DNA of 64,000 bases from Mycobacterium palustre (GTDB taxonomy: Bacteria; Actinomycetota; Actinomycetes; Mycobacteriales; Mycobacteriaceae), in assembly GCF_002101785.1 (NCBI RefSeq), contig NZ_LQPJ01000156.1, positions 1-64,000 of the forward strand. Reading direction: 5' to 3'. Within the stretch, counting starts at the first letter, position 1. Every line of letters starts with the position of its first letter. Both the position numbers and the translations under genes were made by a program. The notes under the pieces are model-generated. The model was not told the DNA's origin, made no database searches, and saw nothing but the letters and a program-made list of their open reading frames with translations. This document shows, one piece after another, positions 1 through 10,462 of this stretch.

Positions 1-576
1 GTCGTCGCCGCCGGTGGGGCCGGCGGCGGGGGCGGCGACGCCAACGCTCCTCTCGGGCTCGGGGGCGCCGGTGGTCAGGGCGGCAATGCTGGCAGTTTGT
101 ACGGCGATGGTGGGGCTGGCGGGGCTGGTGGGTACGGCATCGATGGCGTCGGCGGTGCCGGCGGCGGCGGTGGTACCGGCGGGCTGATCGGCGATGGGGG
201 CATCGGCGGCACCGGTGGCTTGGGTATCGATGGTGGAGGGAAAGGCGGCGCCGGTGGCGACGCCGGCGCGTTCTACGGCTCCGGCGGGTCCGGTGGCGCT
301 GGGGGGTCGGCATTCGGCCTAAACGCCAACGGCGGCAACGGAGGTCACGGCGGCAAATCCGGGTTGTTTGGCGACGGCGGTAACGGCGGTGACGGCGGAC
401 AAGGGCGTATTGGAAGCGGCGGCAACGGTGGAAACGGCGGCAACGCCGTCCTAGCGGGCCAGGGTGGTAACGGCGGTAACGCGGGAAGTAGCATCAACAC
501 GCCTGGCAGCCCCGGGATCGGCGGCACCGGCGGGCTGCTACTAGGCCAGAACGGCCTGAACGGCCTGCCGCAGTAG
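1..576 (+). CDS. PE_PGRS-type glycine-rich protein, C-terminal part (5' end outside window)
   Basis: The reading frame is open from the first base and ends at TAG 574-576, giving 191 visible codons. They are almost entirely Gly-Gly-X and Gly-Gly-Asn/Asp/Ala repeats, closing with GLLLGQNGLNGLPQ. This is the PGRS domain typical of mycobacterial PE_PGRS proteins, which are exported or surface associated; the N-terminal PE domain would lie upstream. A TTG at 97 could be read as a start but sits inside the repeat, so the gene is treated as truncated by the window edge. In Mtb the equivalent position is held by PE_PGRS47 (Rv2741). It converges with pspM, with only 19 bases between the stops. The exact function is unknown. 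Confidence 0.85.
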   Translation, partial: VVAAGGAGGGGGDANAPLGLGGAGGQGGNAGSLYGDGGAGGAGGYGIDGVGGAGGGGGTGGLIGDGGIGGTGGLGIDGGGKGGAGGDAGAFYGSGGSGGAGGSAFGLNANGGNGGHGGKSGLFGDGGNGGDGGQGRIGSGGNGGNGGNAVLAGQGGNGGNAGSSINTPGSPGIGGTGGLLLGQNGLNGLPQ

Positions 577-595
577 CTCGCCGGCAGCGTCCAGC

Positions 596-1417
596 CTAGA
601 TGGCCCTCGGCAGCCCGCCGAGCTCGTCGAACGCCTGCGCCCAGCCGAGCAGGCGATCGGTGGCCCCGACCAACTCGGCGCGGTAGCGCTCCTGGGTTCC
701 GGCCAACCCGGCACCGGTGTTCCCGTTCGCCGAGGAGACCAATTGCGCTGCGGCGGTGACCATTTCGTTGTACTGGCGGACGCCGGCGCTGAGCTGGGCG
801 GTGAACGCGTTGATGGTGGGCACCAAGTAGGATCGCGACGACTCGCTGGCCTGCGCGGCGCGCTCCATCGACACCACCTCGGCGGCGGTGGCCGCCATCG
901 CCGCCGAGGTCTTGGCGGCCGCCGCGCTCAGGTCGCGGATCTCGTCGGCGGGCAGCATCGAGCCCCGCTCGATCACGCCCAGCAGCGAGGAGAAACCGCG
1001 CTCCGAGGCGCCCAGCGCGTACATCGCGGGCCGGGCGGCCGAGCCGGGAGGCGGCAGCCGGCGGGTGTTGGCCGGTCGCGCCGCCGGCAGCGGCTCCGAC
1101 CGCAGCCAGCGGTACCGAAGCAGTAGCAGGGTCGCCGGGACCGCCAGCACCACCGCGACGCCGCCGGTGACCTCCAACAGCAGCGCGAACCAGCCCCAGG
1201 CGGCCAGCGCCACCGTCACCGCGACCCAGAACAGGCACCCAACGGCGAAGATGACGCCCCAGCGCAGCGCGCGGCGCCGGCGGCGCAGCAGCCGCGCCCG
1301 CGGATCGGCGGCCGCGCTGATCTTGCGGACCGCCAGGTCGGAAAGGTCGGCGACGCTCGCCAGCCCGCGCTGCGCCAGCGCGCGCCACGGCCCGCGCTGG
1401 GTCGCTCCCACGGTCAT
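596..1417 (-). CDS. pspM: PspM-like integral membrane partner of PspA (Rv2743c homologue)
   Basis: 273 residues. After a basic N-terminus (RRRRRALRW at about 46-53) come two adjacent hydrophobic segments at about 53-75 and 77-100, then a long soluble, Ala/Glu-rich helical tail. In Mtb the homologue Rv2743c anchors PspA in the membrane and modulates the ClgR/Psp envelope-stress response. It is the last gene of the clgR-pspA-pspM operon: the ATG follows the pspA stop by 18 bases. The Mtb operon carries a further gene (Rv2742c, PspN) after it, but here the PE_PGRS stop is 19 bases away, so that gene is absent. Family assignment rests on length, topology and context. Confidence 0.85.
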   Translation of the reverse strand: MTVGATQRGPWRALAQRGLASVADLSDLAVRKISAAADPRARLLRRRRRALRWGVIFAVGCLFWVAVTVALAAWGWFALLLEVTGGVAVVLAVPATLLLLRYRWLRSEPLPAARPANTRRLPPPGSAARPAMYALGASERGFSSLLGVIERGSMLPADEIRDLSAAAAKTSAAMAATAAEVVSMERAAQASESSRSYLVPTINAFTAQLSAGVRQYNEMVTAAAQLVSSANGNTGAGLAGTQERYRAELVGATDRLLGWAQAFDELGGLPRAI

Positions 1418-1435
1418 CGCCGCCGGCCCGCGGCG

Positions 1436-2260
1436 CTACTGGCCAAGCGGCTTCTCCGCGACCGTCCCACCGCTGGACTCGGCGGGCGCGGGGGTGGCCG
1501 GGGCGGCCCCGGGCGTCGACCCGCCGGCCGGCAGCGCCTCGCCGCGCATCGACGCGCGGATCTGCTCCAGCCGCGAATGACCGGCCATCTGGATGCCGGC
1601 CTGCTGCACCTCGAGCATGCGGCCCTGCACCGACCCCTGGGCGAGCTCGGCGGACCCGATCGCGTTGGCGTAGCGGCGCTCGATCTTGTCGCGCACCTCG
1701 TCGAGGCTCGGCGTGTTACCCGGGGCGGCGATCTCGCTCATCGACCGCAGCGACGCGCTGACCTGCTCCTGCATCTTGGCCTGCTCGAGCTGGCTGAGCA
1801 GCTTGGTGCGCTCGGCAACCTTCTGCTGGAGCACCATCGAGTTCTGCTCGACGGCCTTCTTGGCCTGCTGCGCGGCCGACAGGGCCTGGTCGTGCAGGGT
1901 CTTGAGGTCTTCGACGCTCTGCTCGGCGGTGACCAGCTGCGCGGCGAACGCCTCGGCGGCGTTGTTGTACTCGGCGGCCTTGGCCGCGTCGCCCGCGGCG
2001 GTAGCCTGGTCGGCCAGGGTCAGCGCCTGGCGCACGTTGACTTGCAGCTTCTCGATGTCGGCCAGCTGGCGGTTGAGCCGCATCTCGAGCTGGCGCTGGT
2101 TGCCGATCACCTGCGCGGCCTGCTGGGTCAGCGCCTGGTGCTGGCGCTGCGCTTCCTCGATGGCCTGCTGGATCTGCACCTTCGGGTCGGCGTGCTCGTC
2201 AATCTTGGCGTTGAACAGCGCCATCAGGTATTTCCACGCTTTGACGAACGGATTGGCCAT
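1436..2260 (-). CDS. pspA: Phage-shock protein A, 35-kDa antigen (Rv2744c homologue)
   Basis: 274 residues beginning MANPFVKAWKYLMALFNAKI, followed by a nearly continuous coiled coil rich in Gln, Glu, Ala and Leu to about residue 225, then a Pro/Ala-rich tail. This is the PspA/IM30 architecture: an ESCRT-III-like protein that coats stressed cytoplasmic membrane and is the mycobacterial 35-kDa antigen. The amphipathic N-terminal helix that binds lipid is visible in residues 1-24. It lies 104 bases downstream of clgR on the same strand and directly before pspM, so the three genes probably form one envelope-stress operon driven by ClgR and SigE. No defect is seen. Confidence 0.95.
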   Translation of the reverse strand: MANPFVKAWKYLMALFNAKIDEHADPKVQIQQAIEEAQRQHQALTQQAAQVIGNQRQLEMRLNRQLADIEKLQVNVRQALTLADQATAAGDAAKAAEYNNAAEAFAAQLVTAEQSVEDLKTLHDQALSAAQQAKKAVEQNSMVLQQKVAERTKLLSQLEQAKMQEQVSASLRSMSEIAAPGNTPSLDEVRDKIERRYANAIGSAELAQGSVQGRMLEVQQAGIQMAGHSRLEQIRASMRGEALPAGGSTPGAAPATPAPAESSGGTVAEKPLGQ

Positions 2261-2364
2261 CGGTTAGGTCCACCTTCGCTTTTATGTGTGCCGGACAAGC
2301 GCCCTGCCGCTCAATTTAGTGGGTCCGCGGCGATCGCCCCACCCCTTGCGCGCGATCGCGGCGC

Positions 2365-2703
2365 TCAGGCCAAAGCCAGCGATGCCACCGGCGGGATGAC
2401 AACCTTGGTGCTGGCGTCGATGCTGCTGCCGCTGTGGGCGGTGGCCTGCGCGCCGCCGGCGGCGCGCTCCTCGCCGGCCATCCGCTCGCCGGCGTCGGTG
2501 AGGACCTCCGACAGGGGCACCTCGAGCGCGTCGCAGATCGCGTTGAGCAGCTCGCTGGAGGGCTCCTTGCGGCCGCGTTCCACCTCCGACAGATACCCGA
2601 GGCTCACCCGCGCCGAATCCGACACCTCGCGCAGCGTCCGGCCTTGTGTCGTGCGGGCGTGGCGTAACACGTCGCCGATGACTTCGCGCATCAATGCCGG
2701 CAT
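2365..2703 (-). CDS. clgR: ClgR, Cro/C1-type transcriptional activator of clp and psp genes
   Basis: 112 residues from ATG 2703, preceded by a clear GGAGGAGAG ribosome binding site. The open frame extends back to 2769, but that would place the start about at the expected transcription start, and 112 residues is the family length. A helix-turn-helix covers about residues 10-65 (TLREVSDSARVSLGYLSEVE). In Mtb ClgR (Rv2745c) activates clpP1P2, clpC1, acr2 and the pspA operon and is itself a Clp substrate; the C-terminus here, PVASLALA, resembles an ssrA-like degradation tail (inference). It heads the psp operon and has a SigE-type promoter upstream. Confidence 0.93.
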   Translation of the reverse strand: MPALMREVIGDVLRHARTTQGRTLREVSDSARVSLGYLSEVERGRKEPSSELLNAICDALEVPLSEVLTDAGERMAGEERAAGGAQATAHSGSSIDASTKVVIPPVASLALA

Positions 2704-2775
2704 CCTGCTCTCCTCCGTCAAGTCAGCCCGCCCGCCCCGTCGAACAACCCCGATCCAGCAGGCACTCAACTGGTG

Positions 2776-2802
2776 AACGCCGGCACCGGTCGCCTTGGTT
2801 CC
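2776..2802 (-). promoter_or_regulatory. SigE-type promoter upstream of clgR
   Basis: On the minus strand GGAACC (2797-2802) is followed 17 bases later by CGTT (2776-2779). This fits the mycobacterial ECF sigma E consensus GGAAC(C/A)-N15-18-CGTT. The expected transcript would begin about 7-10 bases on, leaving roughly a 60-base leader before clgR ATG 2703. Mtb clgR is known to be SigE dependent, so motif and gene agree. The spacing is at the long end of the range; no experiment supports it here. Confidence 0.7.
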
Positions 2803-2806
2803 CGCC

Positions 2807-3430
2807 TCAGGTGGTCGTCTGACGAACTTCGCGGACGGTCGAGGCGACGTAGTCGATGCCGGTGACGACCGTGAGCACGATCGCGGCGCCCATCACCACC
2901 GACGCCAGCACCAAAAAGGGCCCGGAGTGCGGCAGCACGAACAGGCCGATCGCCAGCGCCTGCGCGACCGTCTTGAGCTTGCCGCCCCAGCTCGCCGGGA
3001 TCACGCCGCGCCGGATCACCGCCAGCCGCAACAGCGTCACCACCAGCTCGCGGGTCATGATCACCGCGGTGACCCACCACGGCAGGTCGCCCAGCATCGA
3101 CAGGCCGATCAGCGCCGACCCGATCAGCGCCTTGTCCGCGATCGGGTCGACGAACGCCCCGAATTCGGTTGCCATGCCGTAATTTCGGGCCAGCAGCCCG
3201 TCGAAACGGTCGGTGATGCAGGCGACCGCGAAAATCACGAAAGCCACCAGGCGGGAAACGATGTGGTGGCCGTCGCCGGCGAACAGGGCGAACAAAAAGA
3301 TCGGGACCAGCACCAGCCGCAGCAGGGTCAAGACGTTCGCGAGGTTGGCGATGCGGACGCGCCCCACCAGCGGAGGTGTTTGAGGCTGCCCCGACACCGC
3401 CTCAGAATAGCGGTTGACCAGCGCACCCAT
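2807..3430 (-). CDS. pgsA3: CDP-alcohol phosphatidyltransferase, PgsA3-like (Rv2746c homologue)
   Basis: 207 residues from ATG 3430; a longer frame to 3469 would run into argA. The CDP-alcohol phosphotransferase signature is complete: Asp74, Asp77-Gly78, Ala81-Arg82, Gly91, Asp95 and Asp99 (DGx2ARx8Gx3Dx3D). Several membrane helices surround it. Such enzymes join a CDP-activated lipid to an alcohol at the inner face of the cytoplasmic membrane; PgsA3 is annotated as a phosphatidylglycerophosphate synthase, although the exact acceptor for this paralogue is not certain. Divergent from argA with 23 bases between the starts, and just upstream of the clgR operon. Confidence 0.9.
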   Translation of the reverse strand: MGALVNRYSEAVSGQPQTPPLVGRVRIANLANVLTLLRLVLVPIFLFALFAGDGHHIVSRLVAFVIFAVACITDRFDGLLARNYGMATEFGAFVDPIADKALIGSALIGLSMLGDLPWWVTAVIMTRELVVTLLRLAVIRRGVIPASWGGKLKTVAQALAIGLFVLPHSGPFLVLASVVMGAAIVLTVVTGIDYVASTVREVRQTTT

Positions 3431-3442
3431 CTGGGTTGCCGA

Positions 3443-3448
3443 TACTGT
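3443..3448 (+). promoter_or_regulatory. -10 box for leaderless argA
   Basis: TACTGT fits the mycobacterial TANNNT -10 element. Its last base is 5 bases before the GTG at 3454, so transcription would begin at or next to the start codon, and no Shine-Dalgarno is present. This decides the start at 3454 rather than the in-frame TTG at 3436. Confidence 0.6.
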
Positions 3449-3453
3449 TACCC

Positions 3454-3969
3454 GTGACCGAAAGCTCACAAGACCTCCGCCCGGCGGTCCGGCGCGCCCG
3501 CACGTCCGACGTCCCGGCGATCAAGCGGCTCGTCGACACCTACTCCGGACGCATCCTGCTCGAGAAGAACCTCGTCACGCTGTACGAGGCCGTCCAGGAA
3601 TTCTGGGTGGCCGAACTCGGGGGCAAAGTGGTCGGCTGCGGGGCGCTGCACGTGTTGTGGGCCGACCTCGGCGAGATCCGCACCGTCGCCGTCGACCCGG
3701 CGATGACCGGCCACGGCGTCGGCCACGCGATCGTCAACCGGCTGCTCGAGGTCGCCCGCGAGCTGGAGCTGCAGCGGGTCTTCGTGCTGACCTTCGAAAC
3801 GGAGTTCTTCGGCAAGCACGGGTTCACCGAGATCGAGGGCACGCCCGTCACCGCCGAGGTGTACGAGGAGATGTGCCGCTCCTACGACATCGGTGTGGCC
3901 GAATTTTTGGACCTGAGCTACGTCAAGCCCAACATCCTGGGCAACTCCCGGATGCTGCTGGTGCTCTAG
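3454..3969 (+). CDS. argA: GNAT-type L-glutamate/glutamine N-acetyltransferase, ArgA (Rv2747 homologue)
   Basis: 171 residues from GTG 3454, matching the 174 of Mtb. It is a stand-alone GNAT domain: the acetyl-CoA loop lies in VDPAMTGHGVGHAIVNRLLE, and the C-terminal half has the FVLTFETEFFGKHGFTEIEG strand-helix pattern. Mtb ArgA (Rv2747) makes N-acetylglutamate, the first step of arginine synthesis, and is a small enzyme unlike the long kinase-fused ArgA of enterobacteria. It is monocistronic by context, divergent from pgsA3 and convergent with ftsK across a palindromic repeat. Confidence 0.93.
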   Translation: MTESSQDLRPAVRRARTSDVPAIKRLVDTYSGRILLEKNLVTLYEAVQEFWVAELGGKVVGCGALHVLWADLGEIRTVAVDPAMTGHGVGHAIVNRLLEVARELELQRVFVLTFETEFFGKHGFTEIEGTPVTAEVYEEMCRSYDIGVAEFLDLSYVKPNILGNSRMLLVL

Positions 3970-3981
3970 CTTCTACCCGCC

Positions 3982-4043
3982 CGCCGAACGTGCTCTGAGG
4001 GCCAAGAAATCGCCAAAACCCCGGCCTGAGAGCACGTTCGGCG
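3982..4043. repeat. Dispersed palindromic element, copy 1 (probable bidirectional terminator)
   Basis: Arms CGCCGAACGTGCTCT (3982-3996) and its perfect reverse complement (4029-4043) flank a loop. After one G-G mismatch the stem continues with AGG. It fills the gap between the convergent argA and ftsK stops. A second copy with identical 15-base arms, inverted, is at 50679-50740. Both copies share an AAATCG-C-AAAA-CCC-like loop once orientation is corrected, so this is a repeat family and not a chance hairpin. A role as terminator is inferred from position only. Confidence 0.85.
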
Positions 4044-6545
<2,502 letters not shown>

Positions 6546-6552
6546 GAGAGCA

Positions 6553-6558
6553 AGGGTA
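6553..6558 (-). promoter_or_regulatory. -10 box for leaderless ftsK
   Basis: TACCCT on the minus strand, with 7 bases to ATG 6545 and no ribosome binding site. Supports the 833-residue form of FtsK. Confidence 0.55.
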
Positions 6559-6703
6559 GTCGCAAAAGCATCATCTACACCACCCGCCACACTGGTAACC
6601 GCCGCACGGTCCGCGAGGTGCCCCGCGACGCCGTGAGTAGGGTGGCTAGCGGTGATGTACGTCATGCCGTCACCCATTCCCTGAGCGCCCAGGAGGCCCT
6701 AGC

Positions 6704-7018
6704 ATGCCCGTCGTCGTTGTCGCCACCATGACCGTCAAACCCGAATCGGTCGACACCGTCCGCGATATCCTCACGACCGCGGTCGGCGAGGTGCACGAAG
6801 AGCCCGGCTGCCAGCTGTATTCGCTGCACCAAACGGGCGAGACCTTCGTCTTCGTCGAGCAATGGGCCGACCCCGAGGCGCTCAAGGCCCACAGCACCGC
6901 GCCCGCGATCACCAAGCTGTTCGCCGCGGCCGGCGAACACCTGGTCGGCGCGCCGGACATCAAGACGCTCGAGCCGGTCCCGGCCGGCGACCCCGACAAG
7001 GGCCGGCTGCGCGCCTGA
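6704..7018 (+). CDS. Antibiotic biosynthesis monooxygenase (ABM) fold protein (Rv2749 homologue)
   Basis: 104 residues, with an AGGAGG ribosome binding site about 8 bases before ATG 6704. The sequence has the ferredoxin-like ABM pattern: a beta strand VVVVATMTVKPES, then EPGCQLYSLHQ, then FVFVEQWADPEALKAH. The family includes small dimeric oxygenases, heme-degrading enzymes and quinol monooxygenases; no heme or substrate residues point to one of these. Its stop overlaps the ATG of the next dehydrogenase (TGATG), so the two are translationally coupled and may act on the same substrate. Substrate unknown. Confidence 0.85.
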   Translation: MPVVVVATMTVKPESVDTVRDILTTAVGEVHEEPGCQLYSLHQTGETFVFVEQWADPEALKAHSTAPAITKLFAAAGEHLVGAPDIKTLEPVPAGDPDKGRLRA

Positions 7019-7839
7019 TGGGCCGGGCCTTAGAGGGCAAAGTCGCGCTCGTCACCGGCGCGGCGCGCGGCCAGGGCCGCGCCGACGCGGTCCGGCTGGC
7101 GGCCGACGGCGCGAGCGTGATCGCGGTCGATTTGTGCCGGCAGATCGCCAGCGTCCCCTACCCCCTGGCCGCGCCCGACGACCTGGCGGAAACGGTCAAG
7201 CTCGTCGAGGACACCGGTTCGCGGATCGTGGCCCGGCAGGGCGACGTGCGCGACGCCGCGTCGCTGGGCGCCGCGCTGCAGGCGGGCCTGGACGAATTCG
7301 GCCGGCTCGACATCGTGGTGGCCAACGCCGGCATCGCGCCCATGCAGTCGGGCGCCGACGGCTGGCGCGACGTCATCGACGTCAACCTCACCGGCGTCTT
7401 CAACACGGTGGAGGCCGCGATACCGACGATGGTGGCCCAGGGCACCGGCGGCTCGATCGTGCTGATCAGCTCGGCCGCCGGACTGGCCGGCATCGGCAGC
7501 CGCGATGCGGGCTCGATCGGGTACGCCGCGGCCAAGCACGGCGTGGTCGGGCTGATGCGGGTGTATGCGAATCTGCTTGCCCAACACAACATCCGGGTCA
7601 ACACGATCAACCCGTCGGGCGTCGACACCCCGATGATCAACAACGAGCACACCCGCCAGTGGCTCGCCCGGCTGGTCGCCGAGTCCGGCTCGCCGCCCGA
7701 CATGGGCAACGCGCTGCCGGTGCAGGTGCTACAGCCCGACGACATCGCCAACGCGGTGGCGTGGCTCGTGTCCGACCAGGCCCGCTACATCACCGGCGTC
7801 GCCCTGCCGGTCGACGCGGGCTATCTGAACAAGAAGTAG
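7018..7839 (+). CDS. Short-chain dehydrogenase, mycofactocin-type (Rv2750 homologue)
   Basis: 273 residues from the ATG that overlaps the preceding stop. The Rossmann motif is TGAARGQG, the catalytic Ser lies in VLISSAAG and the Tyr-Lys pair in YAAAKHG. Between the second and third strands there is an extra stretch (IASVPYPLAAPDDLAETVKL) typical of mycofactocin-coupled SDRs, in which NAD(H) is held tightly and electrons leave through mycofactocin. That cofactor link is inferred from family knowledge. Mtb has the same pair, Rv2749-Rv2750, at this position. Followed 3 bases later by a methyltransferase. Confidence 0.87.
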   Translation: MGRALEGKVALVTGAARGQGRADAVRLAADGASVIAVDLCRQIASVPYPLAAPDDLAETVKLVEDTGSRIVARQGDVRDAASLGAALQAGLDEFGRLDIVVANAGIAPMQSGADGWRDVIDVNLTGVFNTVEAAIPTMVAQGTGGSIVLISSAAGLAGIGSRDAGSIGYAAAKHGVVGLMRVYANLLAQHNIRVNTINPSGVDTPMINNEHTRQWLARLVAESGSPPDMGNALPVQVLQPDDIANAVAWLVSDQARYITGVALPVDAGYLNKK

Positions 7840-7842
7840 CTG

Positions 7843-8715
7843 ATGGCGCGAAACCCCGCAGCGCAGACCGCCTTCGGCCCCATGGTGTTGGCGGCCGTCG
7901 AGCACAACGAGCCCGCCGGGCGCCGCCTGGTCGACGACGACCTCGCCGGACTGTTCCTGCCGGTCCCCCTGCGGTTGCTCGTCGGAGCGACCCGGTGGGG
8001 CCCGGCGCGGCGCCTGATGATCCGGGGGTCGGAGTTCACCGGCCCGGGCCTGTGGGCGAATCTGGCCTGCCGCAAGCGTTTCATCGACGACAAGCTCGAA
8101 GCGGCGCTCGGCGACGTCGACGCGGTGGTGATCCTGGGCGCGGGCCTGGACACCCTCGGCTATCGGTTGACGCGGCGGGTGCGCATCCCGGTCTTCGAGG
8201 TGGACCTGCCGGTCAACATCGCCATGAAGGCCAAGACGGTGCGCCGGGTGCTCGGCTCACCGCCGCTTTCGGTGCGCTGGGTGGCGCTGGACTTCGAGCG
8301 CGACGACCTGCTCACCTCGCTGGCCGAGCAGGGCTATCGCACCGATTACCGCGCCTTTTTCATCTGCGAGGGCGTGACCCAGTACCTCACCGAGGAGGGC
8401 GTGCGGCGAACGCTGGAGGGGCTGCGCGCCGCGGCCCCGGGCAGCCGGTTGGTGTTCACCTACGTCCGCAAAGATTTCATCGACGGGACGAACCGCTACG
8501 GCACCCGCACGCTGTATCGCAACGTGCGCCAGCGCAGCCAGCTGTGGCGATTCGGCCTGCAGCCCGACGAGGTGGCGGCGTTCATCGGCGAGTACGGCTG
8601 GCGGCTGGTGGAGCAGGCCGGCCCCGACGACCTGCTGCACCGCTACGTGGCGCCCACCGGCCGCCGCCTTAAGGCCTCCGACCTGGAATGGTCGGCTCAC
8701 GCGGAGAAAGTATGA
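7843..8715 (+). CDS. SAM-dependent methyltransferase, leucine carboxyl methyltransferase-like (Rv2751 homologue)
   Basis: 290 residues. The SAM-binding motif I is VVILGAGLDTLGYRL, followed by VFEVDLPVNIAMK, and the motif FFICEGVTQYLTEEGV later. This is the PF04072 family, widely expanded in mycobacteria (putative S-adenosylmethionine-dependent methyltransferases), most of unknown substrate. The start is ATG 7843, three bases after the SDR stop, so the ABM protein, SDR and methyltransferase probably form one transcript. Converges with rnj about 50 bases further on. Confidence 0.87.
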   Translation: MARNPAAQTAFGPMVLAAVEHNEPAGRRLVDDDLAGLFLPVPLRLLVGATRWGPARRLMIRGSEFTGPGLWANLACRKRFIDDKLEAALGDVDAVVILGAGLDTLGYRLTRRVRIPVFEVDLPVNIAMKAKTVRRVLGSPPLSVRWVALDFERDDLLTSLAEQGYRTDYRAFFICEGVTQYLTEEGVRRTLEGLRAAAPGSRLVFTYVRKDFIDGTNRYGTRTLYRNVRQRSQLWRFGLQPDEVAAFIGEYGWRLVEQAGPDDLLHRYVAPTGRRLKASDLEWSAHAEKV

Positions 8716-8766
8716 GGCACCCGCCCGCCGCGACCGTTGGTGTTTGGCGAATTGTCAAGCGCCAGT

Positions 8767-10443
8767 TCAGATCTCGATGACCGTCGGCACGATCATCGGC
8801 TGACGGCGATAGGTCTCACCGACCCACTTGCCCACGGTGCGGCGCACGCCCTGGGCGATGCGGGCCGGGTCGGTGACGTTGTCGGCGACCAGCTGATCGA
8901 GCTCCGCCTCGACCTTGTGCACGGCCGGCTCGAGCGCCTTGGGGTCCTCGGAGAAGCCGCGCGAAAACAGCTGCGGCGCCGCGGCCGGCCGCCCGGTGCC
9001 GCGCTGCACCACCACGGTCACCGCGACGAAACCCTCCGACAGGATGAGCCGCTCGCCCAGCGTGATCTCGCCGACGTCGCCGGTGATCAGCCCGTCGACG
9101 AACATCTTGCCGACCGATACCGCCCCGGCGATGGAGGCCTTGCCCGCGACCAGGTCGACGCTGACGCCGTTCTCGGCCAACAGGATTGACTCCTCGGGCA
9201 CGCCGGCCCGGGCCGCCAGCTTGGCGTTGGCGCGCAGCATGCGCCAGGTGCCGTGCACCGGCATCACGTTGCGCGGCCGCACCCCGTTGTAGAGGAACAG
9301 CAGCTCGCCGGCGTAGGCGTGGCCCGAAACATGAACGCGCACTTGCTGGTTGGTGACGACGCGGGCGCCGATCTTGGCCAGCGAGTCGATGACGCCGTAC
9401 ACCGCCTCCTCGTTGCCGGGGATCAGCGACGACGACAGGATCACCAGGTCCTCTTTGGTCAGCGTGATGCTGCGGTGCTCGCCGCGCGACATGCGCGACA
9501 GCGCCGACATCGGCTCGCCCTGGGTTCCGGTGGTGATCAGCACGACCCGCTCGGGCGGCATCATCTCGGCGGCGGAGATGTCGACCAGGTCGGCGTCGCC
9601 GACCCGCAAAAAGCCCAGCTCCCGGGCGATGCCCATGTTGCGCACCATCGATCGACCGACGAACGCCACCCGCCGGCCCAAAGCCACTGCGGCATCGATG
9701 ATCTGCTGGACCCGGTCCACGTTGGAGGCGAAGCACGCCACGATGACCCGGCCGTCGGCGCCGCGGATCAGGCGGTGCAGCGTCGGGCCCACCTCGCTCT
9801 CCGACGGCCCGACGCCGGGGATCTCGGAGTTGGTCGAGTCGCACAGGAACAGGTCCACGCCGGCGTCGCCGAGCCGCGACATGCCGGGCAGGTCGGTGGG
9901 CCGGCCGTCCAGCGGAAGCTGGTCGAGCTTGATGTCGCCGGTGTGCAGGACGGTTCCCGCGCCGGTGTGCACGGCGATGGCCAGCGCGTCGGGGATGGAG
10001 TGGTTGACGGCGAAGTATTGGCACTCGAACACACCGTGCGTGCTGCGCTGCCCCTCGGCGACCTCGACGAAGACCGGTTTGATGCGGTGCTCGCGGCATT
10101 TGGCGGCGACGAGGGCCAGCGTGAACTTGGAGCCGACGACGGGGATGTCGGGCCGCAGCCTGAGCAAAAACGGGATGGCCCCGATGTGGTCCTCGTGCGC
10201 GTGGGTCAGCACCAGCGCCTCGATGTCGTCGAGCCGGTCCTCGATGTGACGCAGGTCCGGCAGGATCAGGTCGACACCGGGCTCGTCGTGCGTCGGGAAC
10301 ATCACCCCGCAGTCGATGATCAGCAGCCGGCCCAGGTGCTCGAAAACGGTCATGTTGCGGCCGATTTCGCTGATGCCGCCCAGCGCGGTGACCCGTAACC
10401 CGCCCGGTGCCAGGGGACCCGGTGGGGCGAGGTCTAGATCCAC
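8767..10443 (-). CDS. rnj: Ribonuclease J (Rv2752c homologue)
   Basis: 558 residues from GTG 10443, exactly the length of the Mtb protein; the frame upstream is antisense-like and overlaps dapA. A metallo-beta-lactamase/beta-CASP core is evident: THAHEDHIG carries the HxHxDH zinc motif, and LHTGDIK and GHAYAGE follow. RNase J is a 5'-to-3' exonuclease and endonuclease for mRNA decay and rRNA maturation. It starts 19 bases after the dapA stop, so the two are likely co-transcribed, an arrangement kept across mycobacteria. Confidence 0.95.
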   Translation of the reverse strand: MDLDLAPPGPLAPGGLRVTALGGISEIGRNMTVFEHLGRLLIIDCGVMFPTHDEPGVDLILPDLRHIEDRLDDIEALVLTHAHEDHIGAIPFLLRLRPDIPVVGSKFTLALVAAKCREHRIKPVFVEVAEGQRSTHGVFECQYFAVNHSIPDALAIAVHTGAGTVLHTGDIKLDQLPLDGRPTDLPGMSRLGDAGVDLFLCDSTNSEIPGVGPSESEVGPTLHRLIRGADGRVIVACFASNVDRVQQIIDAAVALGRRVAFVGRSMVRNMGIARELGFLRVGDADLVDISAAEMMPPERVVLITTGTQGEPMSALSRMSRGEHRSITLTKEDLVILSSSLIPGNEEAVYGVIDSLAKIGARVVTNQQVRVHVSGHAYAGELLFLYNGVRPRNVMPVHGTWRMLRANAKLAARAGVPEESILLAENGVSVDLVAGKASIAGAVSVGKMFVDGLITGDVGEITLGERLILSEGFVAVTVVVQRGTGRPAAAPQLFSRGFSEDPKALEPAVHKVEAELDQLVADNVTDPARIAQGVRRTVGKWVGETYRRQPMIVPTVIEI

Positions 10444-10462
10444 GGTCGGGCCACCCTTGCGC

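Noticed and set aside
1..576. Possible tandem repeat or CRISPR-like array in GGC/GGT-rich DNA
   Set aside because: The periodicity is that of Gly-Gly-X codons in a PGRS protein; no regular repeat-spacer structure and no cas genes.
345..1388. Minus-strand Arg-rich frame that might be taken for PspN
   Set aside because: It is an alternative frame of pspM running on antisense to the PE_PGRS repeat, with no ribosome binding site or recognisable domain. The real pspM frame accounts for the region.
2704..2769. N-terminal extension of ClgR to 2769
   Set aside because: It would begin near the expected SigE transcription start; ATG 2703 has a strong ribosome binding site and gives the family length.
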